64,000 nt of DNA from Psychromonas sp. B3M02 (GCF_003318165.1 NZ_QOCB01000033.1:1-64000); one strand, 5' to 3'. Positions 48,344-61,880 are shown, counted from the stretch's first letter. Program-made: numbers and translations. The notes: generated from the sequence alone by a model not told the origin.

Positions 48344-50989
48344 ATGACTACGTCTCGCGTACACATTACTCCTCACATGCACTGGGACCGTGAGTGGTAC
48401 TTCACAACTGAAGAATCTCGTATTTTACTTGTGAATAACATGGAAGAAATTATGAACCGTCTGGAAACAGATCCTGAGTACAAATATTACGTACTAGACG
48501 GTCAAACCGCATTACTTGAAGACTACTTTACGGTTATTCCTGGTGGCAAAGAGCGCGTTAAAGCACTAGTTGAAGCAGGTAAATTGATTGTTGGTCCTTG
48601 GTACTCTCAGACAGATACTATGCAAGTTTCAGGTGAGTCAATTGTGCGTAACATGCTTTACGGAATGCGCGATTGTTTAGCATTAGGTGACCCTATGAAA
48701 ATTGGTTACCTACCAGACTCGTTCTCTATGAGCTCTCAGTTACCAATGATTTACAATGGTTTTGGAATTGACCGCACTATGTTTTGGCGTGGTTGTTCAG
48801 AGCGTCACGGTACCAATAAAACAGAGTTCTTATGGCAGTCAAATGACGGCAGTGAAGTGACAGCTCAGGTTTTACCACTAGGTTATGCTATTGGTAAATA
48901 CTTACCTGAAGACAAAGACGCATTAACTACTCGTTTAGATACTTATTTAAAAGTGTTAGAAAACGCATCTGTCACCAAAGACATTCTTTTACCGAATGGC
49001 CATGACCAAATGCCGATTCAAAAGAATATTTTTGAAGTGATGGATATTCTTCGTGAAGCTTACCCAGATCGTGAGTTCTTAATGAGTCGCTTTGAAGAAG
49101 TGTTTGAAAAAATTGAAGCACAACGAGACCAACTAGATACGATCAAGGGTGAATTCAACGATGGTAAATACATGCGTGTTCACCGCAGTATATCTTCTAC
49201 ACGTATGGACATTAAGTTAATTCATGCACAAGTAGAAAACAAAATCGTTAACATTTTAGAGCCACTTGCTTCAATTGCTTTCAAACTGGGTTTTGATTAT
49301 CACCATGGTTTGATCGAAAAAATGTGGAAAGAAAGCATGAAAAACCATGCTCATGATTCTATTGGATGTTGTTGTAGCGATAAAGTGCATGCTGAAATTC
49401 TAAATCGTTACATTCTTGCTGATGATATGGCGACTAACCTTATCAACTTCTACAAACGTAAAATTGTAGATCATATGCCAGAAAAAGAGGGTTGCGATAA
49501 ATTAGCGTTCTTTAACCTTTCTACTTATGCACGTGAAGAAGTGGTGAACACCATGATCACGATTCGTGCTCAAGAGTTCAGTATTGTTGATGATGCAGGC
49601 AATGAGATTGAGTACTTTATCGAAGGCCAACGTGAAATTGATCCTGGTAAAATCGACCGTCAAATTGTGCACTACGGTAACTATGACCCGTTCATGGAGT
49701 TTGATATTCAGTTAAAAGTCAATGTACCAGCAATGGGCTTTACTACTTTACATATCAAAGCTAACCAACAAGGTGCCGTTCAAGTTGCTGCACAAGCAGA
49801 AGCTAACGTATTAGAAAACAGCTTTTACAGCATTACAGTCAACAATGACGGTACATTAACTATCTTCGACAAAGAAACAGAACAAACATTTGAGCAAGTT
49901 TTACGCCTTGAAGATGGTTCTGACGATGGTGATGAATATGATTACTCACCTTCACGTAAAGAGTGGTTGTTGTATTCAACGGATTTTGACGTCGAAACAA
50001 GAGTAGAGCATCAAGCATTACAGTCGGTTGCGCATATTAAATTCCGTATGGATCTGCCTGCTAACTTAGTGTCTCGTGAACAGCGTAGTGACCAAGACGG
50101 TTACGTAGATGTTGAGTGCCAAGTTGTATTAAAACAAGACTCTCGCCGTATTGAAGTACGTATGGAGTTAGATAACCAAGCCGATGATCATCGTGTTCGT
50201 GTACTTATTCCTACGCCGTTTGTAACTGATACTGTGGTCGCTGATAACCAATTTGGTCTTATTTCACGTCCTACTGATGATCCTGCAATGCAAGTTTGGG
50301 AAGAAGAGAAGTGGAAAGAAGCGCCAGTTCCAATTTACCAATTAATGAACTTTGCTGCACTTGAAAATGAAAAAGCAGGTTTTGCTGTGATGACCAATGG
50401 TTTACGTGAGTTCGAAATCATTGCTAACCAAAGTGAGCAGCGTGACACATTTGCATTAACGTTATTCCGTGGCATCGGGGTATTAGGTAAAGAGAATCTA
50501 TTACTTCGTCCTGGCCGTCCATCGGGCATTAAAATTCCAACGCCAGACTCACAAGTACGTGGAAAAATCGTTTGTGAATTCACTCTATACGGCTTTGCTG
50601 GTAACCATATTGATGCTGATGTGATGTCTGCAGCTCGTGATAATGTCACTCCAATTCAGGCTTACAATAAAATTCCATTTAACGCCATGAAGCTAAATAT
50701 TGGAGAGCAAAATATTCCACTTACCTACAGCTTATGTAGCGCTCCTAAAAATGGTGTGGTGTTAAGTGTATTGAAAAAATCTGAAGACGAAGATGCATTA
50801 ATCATTCGTGTATATAACCCATCACAAACACAAACCATTAATGGTGACATTGAGTTTACTTCCCCAGTTACAGAGTGGGTGGAAACGTTAATGGATGAAA
50901 CACCAAAACCGCAAGTGGAAACACTTCCATTGCAACACTTTGGCTCACTGGCTCCCTGCCAAGCTAAAACCTTCCGCGTTAAGTTTTAA
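48344..50989 (+). CDS. mngB: Alpha-mannosidase MngB (GH38), 2-O-(6-phospho-mannosyl)-glycerate hydrolase
   Basis: Splits the imported phospho-mannosylglycerate into mannose-6-phosphate and glycerate in the cytoplasm. It is 881 residues (E. coli 877). The GH38 motifs are HMHWDREW near residue 11 (zinc ligands) and the nucleophile Asp125 in [13 protein letters not shown] third zinc ligand is in [18 protein letters not shown]-terminal beta domains follow. It lies 105 bases after mngA, separated by an imperfect hairpin (AGGTATAGC/GCTATGCCT). Confidence 0.95.
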   Translation: MTTSRVHITPHMHWDREWYFTTEESRILLVNNMEEIMNRLETDPEYKYYVLDGQTALLEDYFTVIPGGKERVKALVEAGKLIVGPWYSQTDTMQVSGESIVRNMLYGMRDCLALGDPMKIGYLPDSFSMSSQLPMIYNGFGIDRTMFWRGCSERHGTNKTEFLWQSNDGSEVTAQVLPLGYAIGKYLPEDKDALTTRLDTYLKVLENASVTKDILLPNGHDQMPIQKNIFEVMDILREAYPDREFLMSRFEEVFEKIEAQRDQLDTIKGEFNDGKYMRVHRSISSTRMDIKLIHAQVENKIVNILEPLASIAFKLGFDYHHGLIEKMWKESMKNHAHDSIGCCCSDKVHAEILNRYILADDMATNLINFYKRKIVDHMPEKEGCDKLAFFNLSTYAREEVVNTMITIRAQEFSIVDDAGNEIEYFIEGQREIDPGKIDRQIVHYGNYDPFMEFDIQLKVNVPAMGFTTLHIKANQQGAVQVAAQAEANVLENSFYSITVNNDGTLTIFDKETEQTFEQVLRLEDGSDDGDEYDYSPSRKEWLLYSTDFDVETRVEHQALQSVAHIKFRMDLPANLVSREQRSDQDGYVDVECQVVLKQDSRRIEVRMELDNQADDHRVRVLIPTPFVTDTVVADNQFGLISRPTDDPAMQVWEEEKWKEAPVPIYQLMNFAALENEKAGFAVMTNGLREFEIIANQSEQRDTFALTLFRGIGVLGKENLLLRPGRPSGIKIPTPDSQVRGKIVCEFTLYGFAGNHIDADVMSAARDNVTPIQAYNKIPFNAMKLNIGEQNIPLTYSLCSAPKNGVVLSVLKKSEDEDALIIRVYNPSQTQTINGDIEFTSPVTEWVETLMDETPKPQVETLPLQHFGSLAPCQAKTFRVKF

Positions 50990-50997
50990 CGCTTAAT

Positions 50998-51034
50998 AAA
51001 GGGAGTTAATTGGTTAACTAGTTAACTCCCTTTT
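50998..51034 (+). terminator. Hairpin between mngB and the glycerate kinase gene
   Basis: Arms AAAGGGAGTTAA and TTAACTCCCTTT with an inner TGGTTAACTAG region and a TTTT tail. Inside the operon it may cause partial termination, lowering kinase and isomerase expression relative to mngAB. Confidence 0.65.
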
Positions 51035-51091
51035 AAACCCCGTTCTTTTTCCATACGCCTCCTTAAACCGAGGGGGGCTCAAGGTGAGCTG

Positions 51092-52285
51092 ATGAAAATA
51101 ATTATTGCACCAGATTCCTTTAAAGAATCACTTACCGCTACTGCTGTAGCAAGCTGCATCGAAAAGGGTTTTTCTGCCATTTTTCCTGATTGCGAATATA
51201 TCAAGATCCCCCTAGCCGATGGCGGTGAAGGGACGGTTGATGTGTTGCTCGATGCGTTGGATGGCCAGCAACAAACGCAATCGGTGCGGGGGCCTGTTAG
51301 TGCTGATGTGAATGCTACTTGGGCATTGTTTGACGACGGCAAAAGCAAAACAGCGCTGATTGAAATTGCAGCTGCATCAGGTCTTGATTTAATAACGCCT
51401 ACACAACGTGACCCGCTAAACGCGACGAGTTATGGAACCGGCCAATCAATACTGCAAGCACTGGATTTAGGTGTACAAAAAATCCTGTTGGGATTAGGGG
51501 GCAGTGCAACTAACGATGCTGGCGCAGGTATTTTACAGGCATTAGGAGGACGCTTATTAGATGCTCAAGGGAATCGATTACCATTTGGTGGGGCAGCCTT
51601 AGCAAACTTAGCCAGAATCGACTTAAGCCAACTTGATCCGCGTTGTAAGGATGTGGAGTTTGTTGTGGCTTGCGATGTATCTAATCCATTAACTGGAAAA
51701 AACGGTGCCAGCGCTGTGTTTGGTCCGCAAAAAGGTGCAACGCCTGAGATGGTTGAGTTACTCGATCATGCATTAGGGCACTTCGCTGATATTGCTCAAC
51801 AGACGACTCATATTAATCATCAACAAAGTGCTGGTTTTGGTGCTGCTGGAGGTGCCCCTTTAGGTTTGTCGCTTGCCTTTAATATTGAGATCAAAGCGGG
51901 TATCGACATGGTCTTGGATATCTTAAAAGTTGATCAGCTATTACCTAGTGTTGATTTAGTTATCTCTGGTGAAGGCATGATGGATAACCAAACGCTTAAT
52001 GGCAAAGCGCCTTTTGGTATCGCGAAACGAGCCGAAAAACAAGGCATTCCTGTGATTGCGATTGCTGGTTCATTAGGTCGCGAAGTAGACCAACTATACA
52101 GCGTAATCAACAGCATATTTGGCAGCGTCAGATCACCACAATCCTTAAACCAAGTGTTTAGCGAAGCGAGCGACAACTTAACGCGCACCGCCAGAAATAT
52201 CGCAGCCACTTTAGCTATCGGCAACCAACTCCCTATTACAAACCACATTGAATCAGTTAACTTAATTGATAAGGCTTCACTATGA
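51092..52285 (+). CDS. garK: Glycerate kinase (GarK/GlxK family)
   Basis: Phosphorylates glycerate to phosphoglycerate (2-phosphoglycerate in the E. coli enzymes). It is 397 residues. The family N-terminus IIAPDSFKESLTATAVA is present, with LADGGEGTVDVL, the glycine loop LGLGGSATNDAGAG, FGPQKGATPEM, and SGEGMMDNQTLNGKAPFG. Its place after mngB fits removal of the glycerate released from mannosylglycerate. AAGGTGAG precedes the ATG, and its end overlaps manA by four bases. Confidence 0.92.
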   Translation: MKIIIAPDSFKESLTATAVASCIEKGFSAIFPDCEYIKIPLADGGEGTVDVLLDALDGQQQTQSVRGPVSADVNATWALFDDGKSKTALIEIAAASGLDLITPTQRDPLNATSYGTGQSILQALDLGVQKILLGLGGSATNDAGAGILQALGGRLLDAQGNRLPFGGAALANLARIDLSQLDPRCKDVEFVVACDVSNPLTGKNGASAVFGPQKGATPEMVELLDHALGHFADIAQQTTHINHQQSAGFGAAGGAPLGLSLAFNIEIKAGIDMVLDILKVDQLLPSVDLVISGEGMMDNQTLNGKAPFGIAKRAEKQGIPVIAIAGSLGREVDQLYSVINSIFGSVRSPQSLNQVFSEASDNLTRTARNIAATLAIGNQLPITNHIESVNLIDKASL

Positions 52286-53481
52286 CTTACACTACTTCAT
52301 CTTGCTTCTTACCTATGGAAAATGTTATCCAAGATTATGTTTGGGGAAGCAGAACCGCGATCAGTACACTCTTGGATATAGAAAATCCAGGTAATCAACA
52401 TCAAGCTGAAATTTGGATGGGGGCACACCTTAATGGTTGCTCTAAAGTTAATGATAAAGGAGCAGAGAAATTATTATCTGACTTTATCGAACAAGACAAA
52501 AATGCCATTTTAACACCTCAAACTAATGCTCAATTTGCTGAATTGCCTTACTTATTTAAAGTATTAGCCGCTGGCGAAGCATTATCTGTCCAAGTGCATC
52601 CAAGTAAAGCACAAGCAGAAGCTGGGTTTGCTAAAGAAGAGGCGGCAGGTATTCCGCTTAATGCTGCTAATCGTAATTATAAAGATCCCAATCATAAACC
52701 AGAGTTGGTTTATGCCTTAACGCCTTATCAAGCGATGAACGGTTTCCGAGAATTTGAAGAAATTATTGGATTGTTTAAACAAGCAAACTTAACGGCTATT
52801 AAAGGCTTAGTTGAAGAATTTGCAAATAATTTGGATTCAGCAGGATTGAAAACATTCTTTTCTGAATTACTGTCATTACAAGGCATGGATAAAAACAATG
52901 CAGTGCGAGAGTTATTGGAATATGTCGAACAGCATAAGGAAGAGCCACTATGCTCACTGATTATAGAACTATCATTGCAACACCCGACAGACATTGGTTT
53001 ATTTACGCCATTAATGCTCAATGTGATCACTCTACAGCCTGGTGAAGCTATGTTCCTATATGCTTGTACGCCACATGCGTACTTGAAGGGAACTGGGCTA
53101 GAAATAATGGCAAATTCAGACAATGTCTTACGTGCAGGATTAACGCCTAAATATATGGATGTAAATGAGCTGGTGGCTTGTACTAAATTTGAAGCCATTC
53201 CTTTTGATTCATTACGCTTTGTGCCTGAGCAAAAAGAAGGTGGACAATATTATGCAATCCCTGTTGAGGACTTTAAATTTGCGCTCTTTGAAAACATTGA
53301 TGCACTGACGCTTCACGTTGACAGTGCTGAAATCTTATTAGCATTGGACTCCGATGTAACCTTAACTCATGACACTGGTGAAGTGATTGTGTTTAAGAAA
53401 GGGCAGTCAGTGTTTATTCCCGCTTATGTGAAACAGTATGAATTAACCAGTAAAGGGCGTGTCGCTCGCGCTTTTAACTAA
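52282..53481 (+). CDS. manA: Mannose-6-phosphate isomerase, class I
   Basis: Zinc-dependent conversion of mannose-6-phosphate to fructose-6-phosphate. It is 399 residues. Zinc-site motifs are VQVHPSKAQAE near 110 and the KPELVYALTPY region; YACTPHAYLKGTGLEIMANS holds the second His. The start codon overlaps the glycerate kinase stop (ATGA), so the two products of MngB cleavage are handled by coupled genes. A strong terminator ends the operon. Confidence 0.94.
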   Translation: MTYTTSSCFLPMENVIQDYVWGSRTAISTLLDIENPGNQHQAEIWMGAHLNGCSKVNDKGAEKLLSDFIEQDKNAILTPQTNAQFAELPYLFKVLAAGEALSVQVHPSKAQAEAGFAKEEAAGIPLNAANRNYKDPNHKPELVYALTPYQAMNGFREFEEIIGLFKQANLTAIKGLVEEFANNLDSAGLKTFFSELLSLQGMDKNNAVRELLEYVEQHKEEPLCSLIIELSLQHPTDIGLFTPLMLNVITLQPGEAMFLYACTPHAYLKGTGLEIMANSDNVLRAGLTPKYMDVNELVACTKFEAIPFDSLRFVPEQKEGGQYYAIPVEDFKFALFENIDALTLHVDSAEILLALDSDVTLTHDTGEVIVFKKGQSVFIPAYVKQYELTSKGRVARAFN

Positions 53482-53505
53482 TAAAACCTGTTTACTATTA
53501 AAATA

Positions 53506-53545
53506 AAAAATACCCGCCAATAGTATTCTTAGCGGGTATTTTTTT
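53506..53545 (+). terminator. Terminator of the mng operon
   Basis: Arms AATACCCGC and GCGGGTATT around a 14-base loop, flanked by A-run and T7. Confidence 0.88.
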
Positions 53546-53656
53546 GCTTAAACCTCAGGTGCTTTTAATGCGTCTTTCATGAATCCTTTGCATCAATAGA
53601 ACCGAGCATTTATGATTCTTGTATTAATCTATTTTTTAGTACTTTGGGAATATTTC

Positions 53657-54472
53657 ATGTCAGCTAACTTAACGCAATTACTCTCTATTATGCAGCAACT
53701 TCGTACCCCGGAAACAGGCTGCCCTTGGGACTTAAAGCAAACCTTTGATAGCGTGGTTCCTCATACTATAGAAGAAGCCTATGAAGTGGCTGATGCGATT
53801 GCCAATAAAGACTTTGATGATCTAAAAGGCGAATTAGGAGACCTATTATTCCAAGTGGTGTTTTATGCACAAATGGCCAAAGAGCAGGAATTATTTGAAT
53901 TTGATGACATATTGGCGGTATTGAATGAAAAATTGATCCGTCGTCACCCTCATGTGTTTTCTACTTCAGAAATAAAAACGGATGCTGAAATTAATGCCAA
54001 CTGGGAAGCAGAAAAAGAGAAAGAGCGTCAGAAAAAAGCACAATCACAAAATAAACAAGAGAGTGTATTAGATAATATTCCATTAGCATTACCTGCCTTA
54101 ACGCGTGCTTACAAAATTCAAAAGCGCGCTGCCAGTGTCGGGTTTGATTGGGCGGAATTAGAGCCTGTGGTTGCTAAAATTCATGAAGAGCTAGATGAAG
54201 TATTAGTGGAAGTGAAACGCACGGATCTAAATGATGCTCAACAAAAAGAGCGTATTGTCGATGAATTAGGTGATCTATTATTTGCCAATGTTAATTTGAT
54301 TCGCCACCTAAAAGCTAATCCAGAGCAAGTATTAACTCAAGCAAATAGCAAGTTTTCAACGCGTTTTAAGCGTGTTGAGGCACATGTTAGAGCATTAGGT
54401 AAAGAGATGGGGGATTGCACATTGAATGAATTAGATGCAATTTGGAATGAGATTAAGCACCTTCCTCAATAA
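53657..54472 (+). CDS. mazG: Nucleoside triphosphate pyrophosphohydrolase MazG
   Basis: Hydrolyses NTPs to NMPs and pyrophosphate; in E. coli it lowers ppGpp effects and supports survival. From ATG 53657 it is 271 residues beginning MSANLTQLLSIMQQLR. Two tandem MazG domains: the first has CPWDLKQTFDSVVPHTIEEA and LKGELGDLLFQVVF, the second DELGDLLFANVNLIRHL. An upstream in-frame extension to 53612 is hydrophobic and unlike homologues. In enterics mazG precedes pyrG-eno directly; here an ABC operon lies between them. Confidence 0.94.
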   Translation: MSANLTQLLSIMQQLRTPETGCPWDLKQTFDSVVPHTIEEAYEVADAIANKDFDDLKGELGDLLFQVVFYAQMAKEQELFEFDDILAVLNEKLIRRHPHVFSTSEIKTDAEINANWEAEKEKERQKKAQSQNKQESVLDNIPLALPALTRAYKIQKRAASVGFDWAELEPVVAKIHEELDEVLVEVKRTDLNDAQQKERIVDELGDLLFANVNLIRHLKANPEQVLTQANSKFSTRFKRVEAHVRALGKEMGDCTLNELDAIWNEIKHLPQ

Positions 54473-54997
54473 CTTGCTTGATGCTATTAAGGGAGTCAAA
54501 GGGAGTTATTTTGTGTATGAAACTTAAACAATCTTGCTGCCTTTTCACACTTTTTACATTTAATTTCATTAAATTTTTCCTACTGTTTTATGACCTTTAA
54601 TAATCGACTCCTTTAAATTTCAGTGACCTAGCTATAGACCCTATGGCTATAGGTCTCTTAGCTAATATCACCAATCTTAAACACACCTGATCGACTCTAT
54701 TTTTGCGCGTTAATAACACTGTTATTTTTCAAACAAACCCTGATGGAATTTTGTACTTCGAAGAATCGTTGATTTATTTATGATATGTTAATAAATATGC
54801 AAATACGCATTTGGGTAAATGATTTGACTACCCATCAAACTAACCACATTCATTAGACGCCTTAATTTAGCGTTATACAAAATAGTTTTCTTTTTCAATA
54901 TTGATATGGAAAACGAAAGTTATTTGATCAGGCTAGTTAGGATGCTAGCGAAGGTGGTAGTTGAAAATTTATTATTCGTAAAACTCACGGAGGAAGT
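54473..54997. other. Non-coding region upstream of the amino-acid ABC operon
   Basis: About 525 bases with no ORF I believe. A small stem-loop with AGACC/GGTCT ends lies at about 54636-54656, perhaps ending mazG transcription. The region just before the gene is AT-rich and would hold the ABC operon promoter, with a strong GGAGGAAG site ending at the start codon. Confidence 0.5.
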
Positions 54998-55825
54998 ATG
55001 AAGTTAGTTAAAAAAATCTCGATGGTTGTTGCTTCAATGGCGGCGATAGGTGCTTTATCTACAGCCAATGCAGATGCCTTAGATACGGTGATTGAGCGAG
55101 GCGCACTAAATTGCGGTGTGGTACTTGATTTCCCACCTATGGGCTACACTGATAAAGACAACCAACCAGCAGGTTTTGATGTTGACTACTGTAATGATTT
55201 AGCAGAAGCATTAGGCGTTAAATCTAACGTTATTAATTTAACTTGGGCAGACAGGATCCCTTCTTTAATCTCTTCAAAAACAGATGTGGTTATCGGTTCT
55301 ACTTCAGACACGCTAGAACGAGCTAAGTCAGTTGGTTTCACTTATCCTTACTTTGTTTTTAAATTCCAAGTGTTATCTAAAAAAGGCGTGGAAATCGATT
55401 CTTTTGATGACCTTAAAAACGTTAAAGTGGGTGCTGCCATTGGTACTACTTACGAAACAGAGTACTTTAAATACGCTGACGAAAAAGGCTGGGGAAGAGA
55501 TAATTACACCTCTTTCAAATCTGAAAATGATGCATTCCTAGGTTTATACCAAGGTAAAATCGATGCACTTGTTTCAACTAATACCAACATTGCAACAAAA
55601 TTAGCTTCTGGGCAATTTGATGACTTTGTTGCTGGTCCTTACGTGCCTAACTATGATGATGTGGTAGGTATTATTGCTAAGCGTGATGAGATTGCTTGGA
55701 TCAATTACTTAAATCTATTCTTAATCCACCAAGTGCGTGACGGTAAGTTAAACGATTTACATGTTAAACATTTTGGTTCTCCTGTATCTGAAGATATGGT
55801 GAAAGCGTTAATTGAAAACCGCTAA
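54998..55825 (+). CDS. Polar amino-acid ABC transporter substrate-binding protein
   Basis: 275 residues. Signal peptide about 1-25 (KKISMVVASMAAIGALSTAN then ADA), then a family-3 binding fold: LNCGVVLDFPPMGYTDKDNQ, PAGFDVDYCNDLAEALGV, and TWADRIPSLISSKTDVVIGS. It is the first gene of a unit with two permeases and an ATPase. A strong hairpin follows its stop codon, typical for making excess binding protein. Ligand unknown. Confidence 0.88.
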   Translation: MKLVKKISMVVASMAAIGALSTANADALDTVIERGALNCGVVLDFPPMGYTDKDNQPAGFDVDYCNDLAEALGVKSNVINLTWADRIPSLISSKTDVVIGSTSDTLERAKSVGFTYPYFVFKFQVLSKKGVEIDSFDDLKNVKVGAAIGTTYETEYFKYADEKGWGRDNYTSFKSENDAFLGLYQGKIDALVSTNTNIATKLASGQFDDFVAGPYVPNYDDVVGIIAKRDEIAWINYLNLFLIHQVRDGKLNDLHVKHFGSPVSEDMVKALIENR

Positions 55826-55841
55826 TCTCTAGCGTCATTAT

Positions 55842-55879
55842 TTAATGGCCTACTTTTATTTTAAATAAAGTAGGCCATT
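55842..55879 (+). terminator. Intercistronic hairpin after the binding-protein gene
   Basis: Long stem AATGGCCTACTTT/AAAGTAGGCCATT with a short AT loop and a GTTTTTA tail. Likely partial terminator or mRNA stabiliser allowing more binding protein than permease. Confidence 0.7.
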
Positions 55880-56034
55880 TGTTTTTATAGTAGAGAGACC
55901 CTATTAATAGGGCAGTTTTTCACTTTCGTAATATCAAAAATTCAAACAGGCTCCTAATAGCAATATTTATTGGGGATGGACAAAGTAGCATTTGAGTTTA
56001 ACTCACTGCAGTTTGAATTATTTAAAGAGGGTAT

Positions 56035-56706
56035 ATGGATAGTTATAACTTTCATTGGAATGTAGTATGGGATGCTTTTCCGCAATTATTAGGTGGCGCA
56101 TTTACTACATTACACGTCTCTGTTTTATCAATGTTAGTAGGGATCGTTGCGGCGGTTTTTTTAGCATTGGGTAAAATGTCTAACTCTAAGATTTTATCTT
56201 TTTTATCCAGTATATGGATTGAGCTTTCTCGAAATACACCGGCATTATTTCTGATTTATATGGCTTACTTTGGCTTAGGTGCTTACGGCATCCATTTAAG
56301 CCCTTACTTATCGGTTTTTGCTGCCTTAGTATTTGTAAATGGTGGGTATTTAGCAGAAACATTTCGTGGTGGTTTTCAATCTATTCCACCAACACAATAC
56401 AATGCAGCGCGCTCTTTAGGCATGAATAGTGTGCAGGCATATCGTCATATTATCTTACCGCAAATGTTTAGACGCATTTATCACCCAATGACCAATCAAT
56501 TTATCTGGTCAATATTAATGAGTTCATTGGGGATATTAGTGGGAATGAATGATTTGTCAGGAGAAACACAACGTTTACAGTCTAGCTCTTTTAGAACCTT
56601 AGAGTTCTTTATTGTCGCTGCGGCCATGTATTACGTAATTGCTAAGCTAGTGTTATTTGCTGCACACTTAGTATCGAAACGTGTCTTTAAAGGGGAGTTA
56701 TCATAA
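56035..56706 (+). CDS. Amino-acid ABC transporter permease (HisM/GlnP family), first subunit
   Basis: 223 residues with about five membrane helices. The start ATG 56035 follows AGAGGG. The EAA loop that contacts the ATPase is in AARSLGMNSVQAYRHIILPQM near residue 126 (written in part: SLGMNSVQAYRHIILPQ). The N-terminal WELSRNTPALFLIYMAYFG-like segment is the usual HisMQ signature (IELSRNTPALFLIYM). The stop overlaps the next start by one base. Confidence 0.9.
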   Translation: MDSYNFHWNVVWDAFPQLLGGAFTTLHVSVLSMLVGIVAAVFLALGKMSNSKILSFLSSIWIELSRNTPALFLIYMAYFGLGAYGIHLSPYLSVFAALVFVNGGYLAETFRGGFQSIPPTQYNAARSLGMNSVQAYRHIILPQMFRRIYHPMTNQFIWSILMSSLGILVGMNDLSGETQRLQSSSFRTLEFFIVAAAMYYVIAKLVLFAAHLVSKRVFKGELS

Positions 56707-57356
56707 TGAATTTATTTACTCCTATCTCTTGGAATGATGCAGGTTTCATTTTAACGGGTGTGTTAAACACCGTTTATATCTCTGTGATTGCGATCTTCTT
56801 CGGTACTATTTTAGGTTTAGTGCTGGGGTTTGCTAGAGCAGAAGGTAACAAGATAGTGAATATGTGTTTAGGTGGTGTACTGGACATTTTAAAATCGGTA
56901 CCCCTGATTATTCAGCTTATCTTATTCAGTACTTTTATTGGTGCCATGGGTTACCCACTTGAACCATTTGTAGCTGGCTCGATTATTTTATCACTGTATA
57001 CCATGGCCTTTATGGTTGAGGTATTTAGAAGTGGTTTTGATAATGTGCCCGCAGCGACCAAGAAAGCAGCGCGCTCATTGGGCATGAGTTATTGGCAAAC
57101 TGTCCGACATATTAGTATTCCGATTGGCATGCGGTCGGTATTACCGTCATGGATAGGTGTTGGCTTGAGTGTGATTAAAGACTCAGCACTGGTATCGGTC
57201 ATTGGTTATATGGAATTGTTAAGAACTGCAGAGCAGTTGATATCACGTTCGCAACAGGCCGTGATGATTTTAGTAGGCGTAGGGTTATTTTATTTTTTGA
57301 TCTCTTACCCATTGTCGCTTTATGGTAAATACATAGAAAGGAAAATGACAAGATGA
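56706..57356 (+). CDS. Amino-acid ABC transporter permease (HisM/GlnP family), second subunit
   Basis: 216 residues with about five membrane helices. Signature segments are VLDILKSVPLIIQLILFSTF and the EAA loop KAARSLGMSYWQTVRHISIP. It forms a heterodimer with the preceding subunit. It overlaps the upstream gene by one base and the ATPase gene by four, so all three are translationally coupled. Confidence 0.9.
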   Translation: MNLFTPISWNDAGFILTGVLNTVYISVIAIFFGTILGLVLGFARAEGNKIVNMCLGGVLDILKSVPLIIQLILFSTFIGAMGYPLEPFVAGSIILSLYTMAFMVEVFRSGFDNVPAATKKAARSLGMSYWQTVRHISIPIGMRSVLPSWIGVGLSVIKDSALVSVIGYMELLRTAEQLISRSQQAVMILVGVGLFYFLISYPLSLYGKYIERKMTR

Positions 57357-58075
57357 TAGAAATCAAAGGTGTTCATAAATCTTTTGGTGATTTAGAAGTA
57401 TTAAAAGGTATTGATCTTGATGTTAAAAAAGGCGAAGTAGTCAGTATTATCGGTGCCAGTGGTAGCGGTAAATCAACGCTTCTATATTGTATTAATGCTA
57501 TTGAAGCGATTAATGGCGGCAAGATATTAGTGGATGGGGTAGATGTTCACGATAAAAATACGGATAAAAACCAACTAAGACAAAATTTAGGCATGGTATT
57601 CCAACAATGGAACTCCTTCCCGCACTTAACGGTATTGGAAAATGCGGCATTAGCGCCACAAGTGGTAAAAGGTTTTAGTAAAGAAAAAGCCGAAGAGATT
57701 GCTACAAAAGAGCTTACTCATGTGGGACTAGGGGATAAGTTACATGAATATCCAACCAAGATGTCTGGTGGTCAGCAGCAACGTTTAGCGATTGCGCGCG
57801 CACTAGCGATGGATCCGCCTTATATGTTGTTCGATGAAGTGACCTCGGCATTAGACCCTGAACTTGTGGGTGAGGTGTTGGATACATTGAGGTTATTACG
57901 TGATGATGGCATGACCATGATTTGTGTGACCCATGAGATCGCCTTTGCCAAAGAGGTCTCTGATAAAGTGGCCTTTTTCCATAAAGGGTTAATCGAAGAG
58001 ATGGGTACCCCGCAACAGGTGTTAGAGAACCCACAAAAAGAGCGTACTAAGCAGTTTTTAAGTAAAGTTCTTTAA
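57353..58075 (+). CDS. Amino-acid ABC transporter ATP-binding protein (GlnQ/HisP family)
   Basis: 240 residues. Walker A is GASGSGKST near 34-42, the Q loop is MVFQQWNSFPHLTV, the signature is MSGGQQQRLAIARALAM, Walker B is YMLFDEVTSALD, and the switch His is in CVTHEI. It energises the two permeases upstream. A terminator follows its stop codon. Confidence 0.94.
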   Translation: MIEIKGVHKSFGDLEVLKGIDLDVKKGEVVSIIGASGSGKSTLLYCINAIEAINGGKILVDGVDVHDKNTDKNQLRQNLGMVFQQWNSFPHLTVLENAALAPQVVKGFSKEKAEEIATKELTHVGLGDKLHEYPTKMSGGQQQRLAIARALAMDPPYMLFDEVTSALDPELVGEVLDTLRLLRDDGMTMICVTHEIAFAKEVSDKVAFFHKGLIEEMGTPQQVLENPQKERTKQFLSKVL

Positions 58076-58086
58076 TCGCTATTTCG

Positions 58087-58127
58087 AAAACGGCGCTACT
58101 AGTTACTAACTAATAGCGCCGTTTTTT
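58087..58127 (+). terminator. Terminator of the amino-acid ABC operon
   Basis: Arms AAACGGCGCTA and TAGCGCCGTTT with an AT-rich loop and T7 tail. Confidence 0.9.
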
Positions 58128-60041
<1,914 letters not shown>

Positions 60042-60148
60042 TTTTTGTTGACCCGATCGCATTAGTTTGTTAAAAAATTACACATTAAAAGGCTGTGGTC
60101 ACAAATCACAGCTTGTAATGAAGAATTTTTAAAATTTATTTTTATTAA

Positions 60149-61462
<1,314 letters not shown>

Positions 61463-61510
61463 TATTATTTCCTAACTTCGGTTAAGGAAAGTATTCTACT
61501 TTGACTTATA

Positions 61511-61538
61511 AATCCTCACTTCGGTGAGGATTTTTTTT
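61511..61538 (+). terminator. eno terminator, copy 1
   Basis: Stem AATCCTCAC/GTGAGGATT with a TTCG tetraloop and T-run. The UUCG loop makes the RNA hairpin unusually stable. Confidence 0.92.
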
Positions 61539-61659
61539 GCCTGCTGTTTGGTGAAAGGTTAGGTGCAAAGCACCTCATTACTTCAGTCTTAAATGAGTTA
61601 AAGATCAGTAATATTATTTCCTAACTTCGGTTAAGGAAAGTATTCTACTTTGACTTATA

Positions 61660-61687
61660 AATCCTCACTTCGGTGGGGATTTTTTTT
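61660..61687 (+). terminator. eno terminator, copy 2
   Basis: The same stem with one T-G pair (AATCCTCAC/GTGGGGATT), TTCG loop and T-run. Confidence 0.9.
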
Positions 61688-61708
61688 AACTATTATTTGG
61701 TGAAAGAG

Positions 61709-61830
61709 CATTAAGCCGTTCTGATCGTATTACTACTCTTTGTTAACTACGGGCAACCAACTGCTACGTATCGAAGAAGCGCTAGGTTCAAAAGCACCAT
61801 ACAACGGTCTTAAAGAAGTTAAAGGTCAGT
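61709..61830 (+). pseudogene. Duplicated 3' fragment of eno
   Basis: Begins CATTAAGCCGTTCTGATCGT, identical to eno at 61353-61372. A diverged stretch longer by 14 bases follows. It then matches the last 26 codons of eno almost exactly (61754 onward corresponds to 61384), ending GGTCAGTAA. It has no start codon or ribosome site and the frame is broken in the diverged stretch, so it is a gene relic. Confidence 0.85.
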
Positions 61831-61880
61831 AATATTATTTCCTAACTTCGGTTAAGGAAAGTATTCTACTTTGACTTATA

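Noticed and set aside
52728-53198. Minus-strand open frame inside manA
   Set aside because: Shadow of a clear gene; no start signal or homology.
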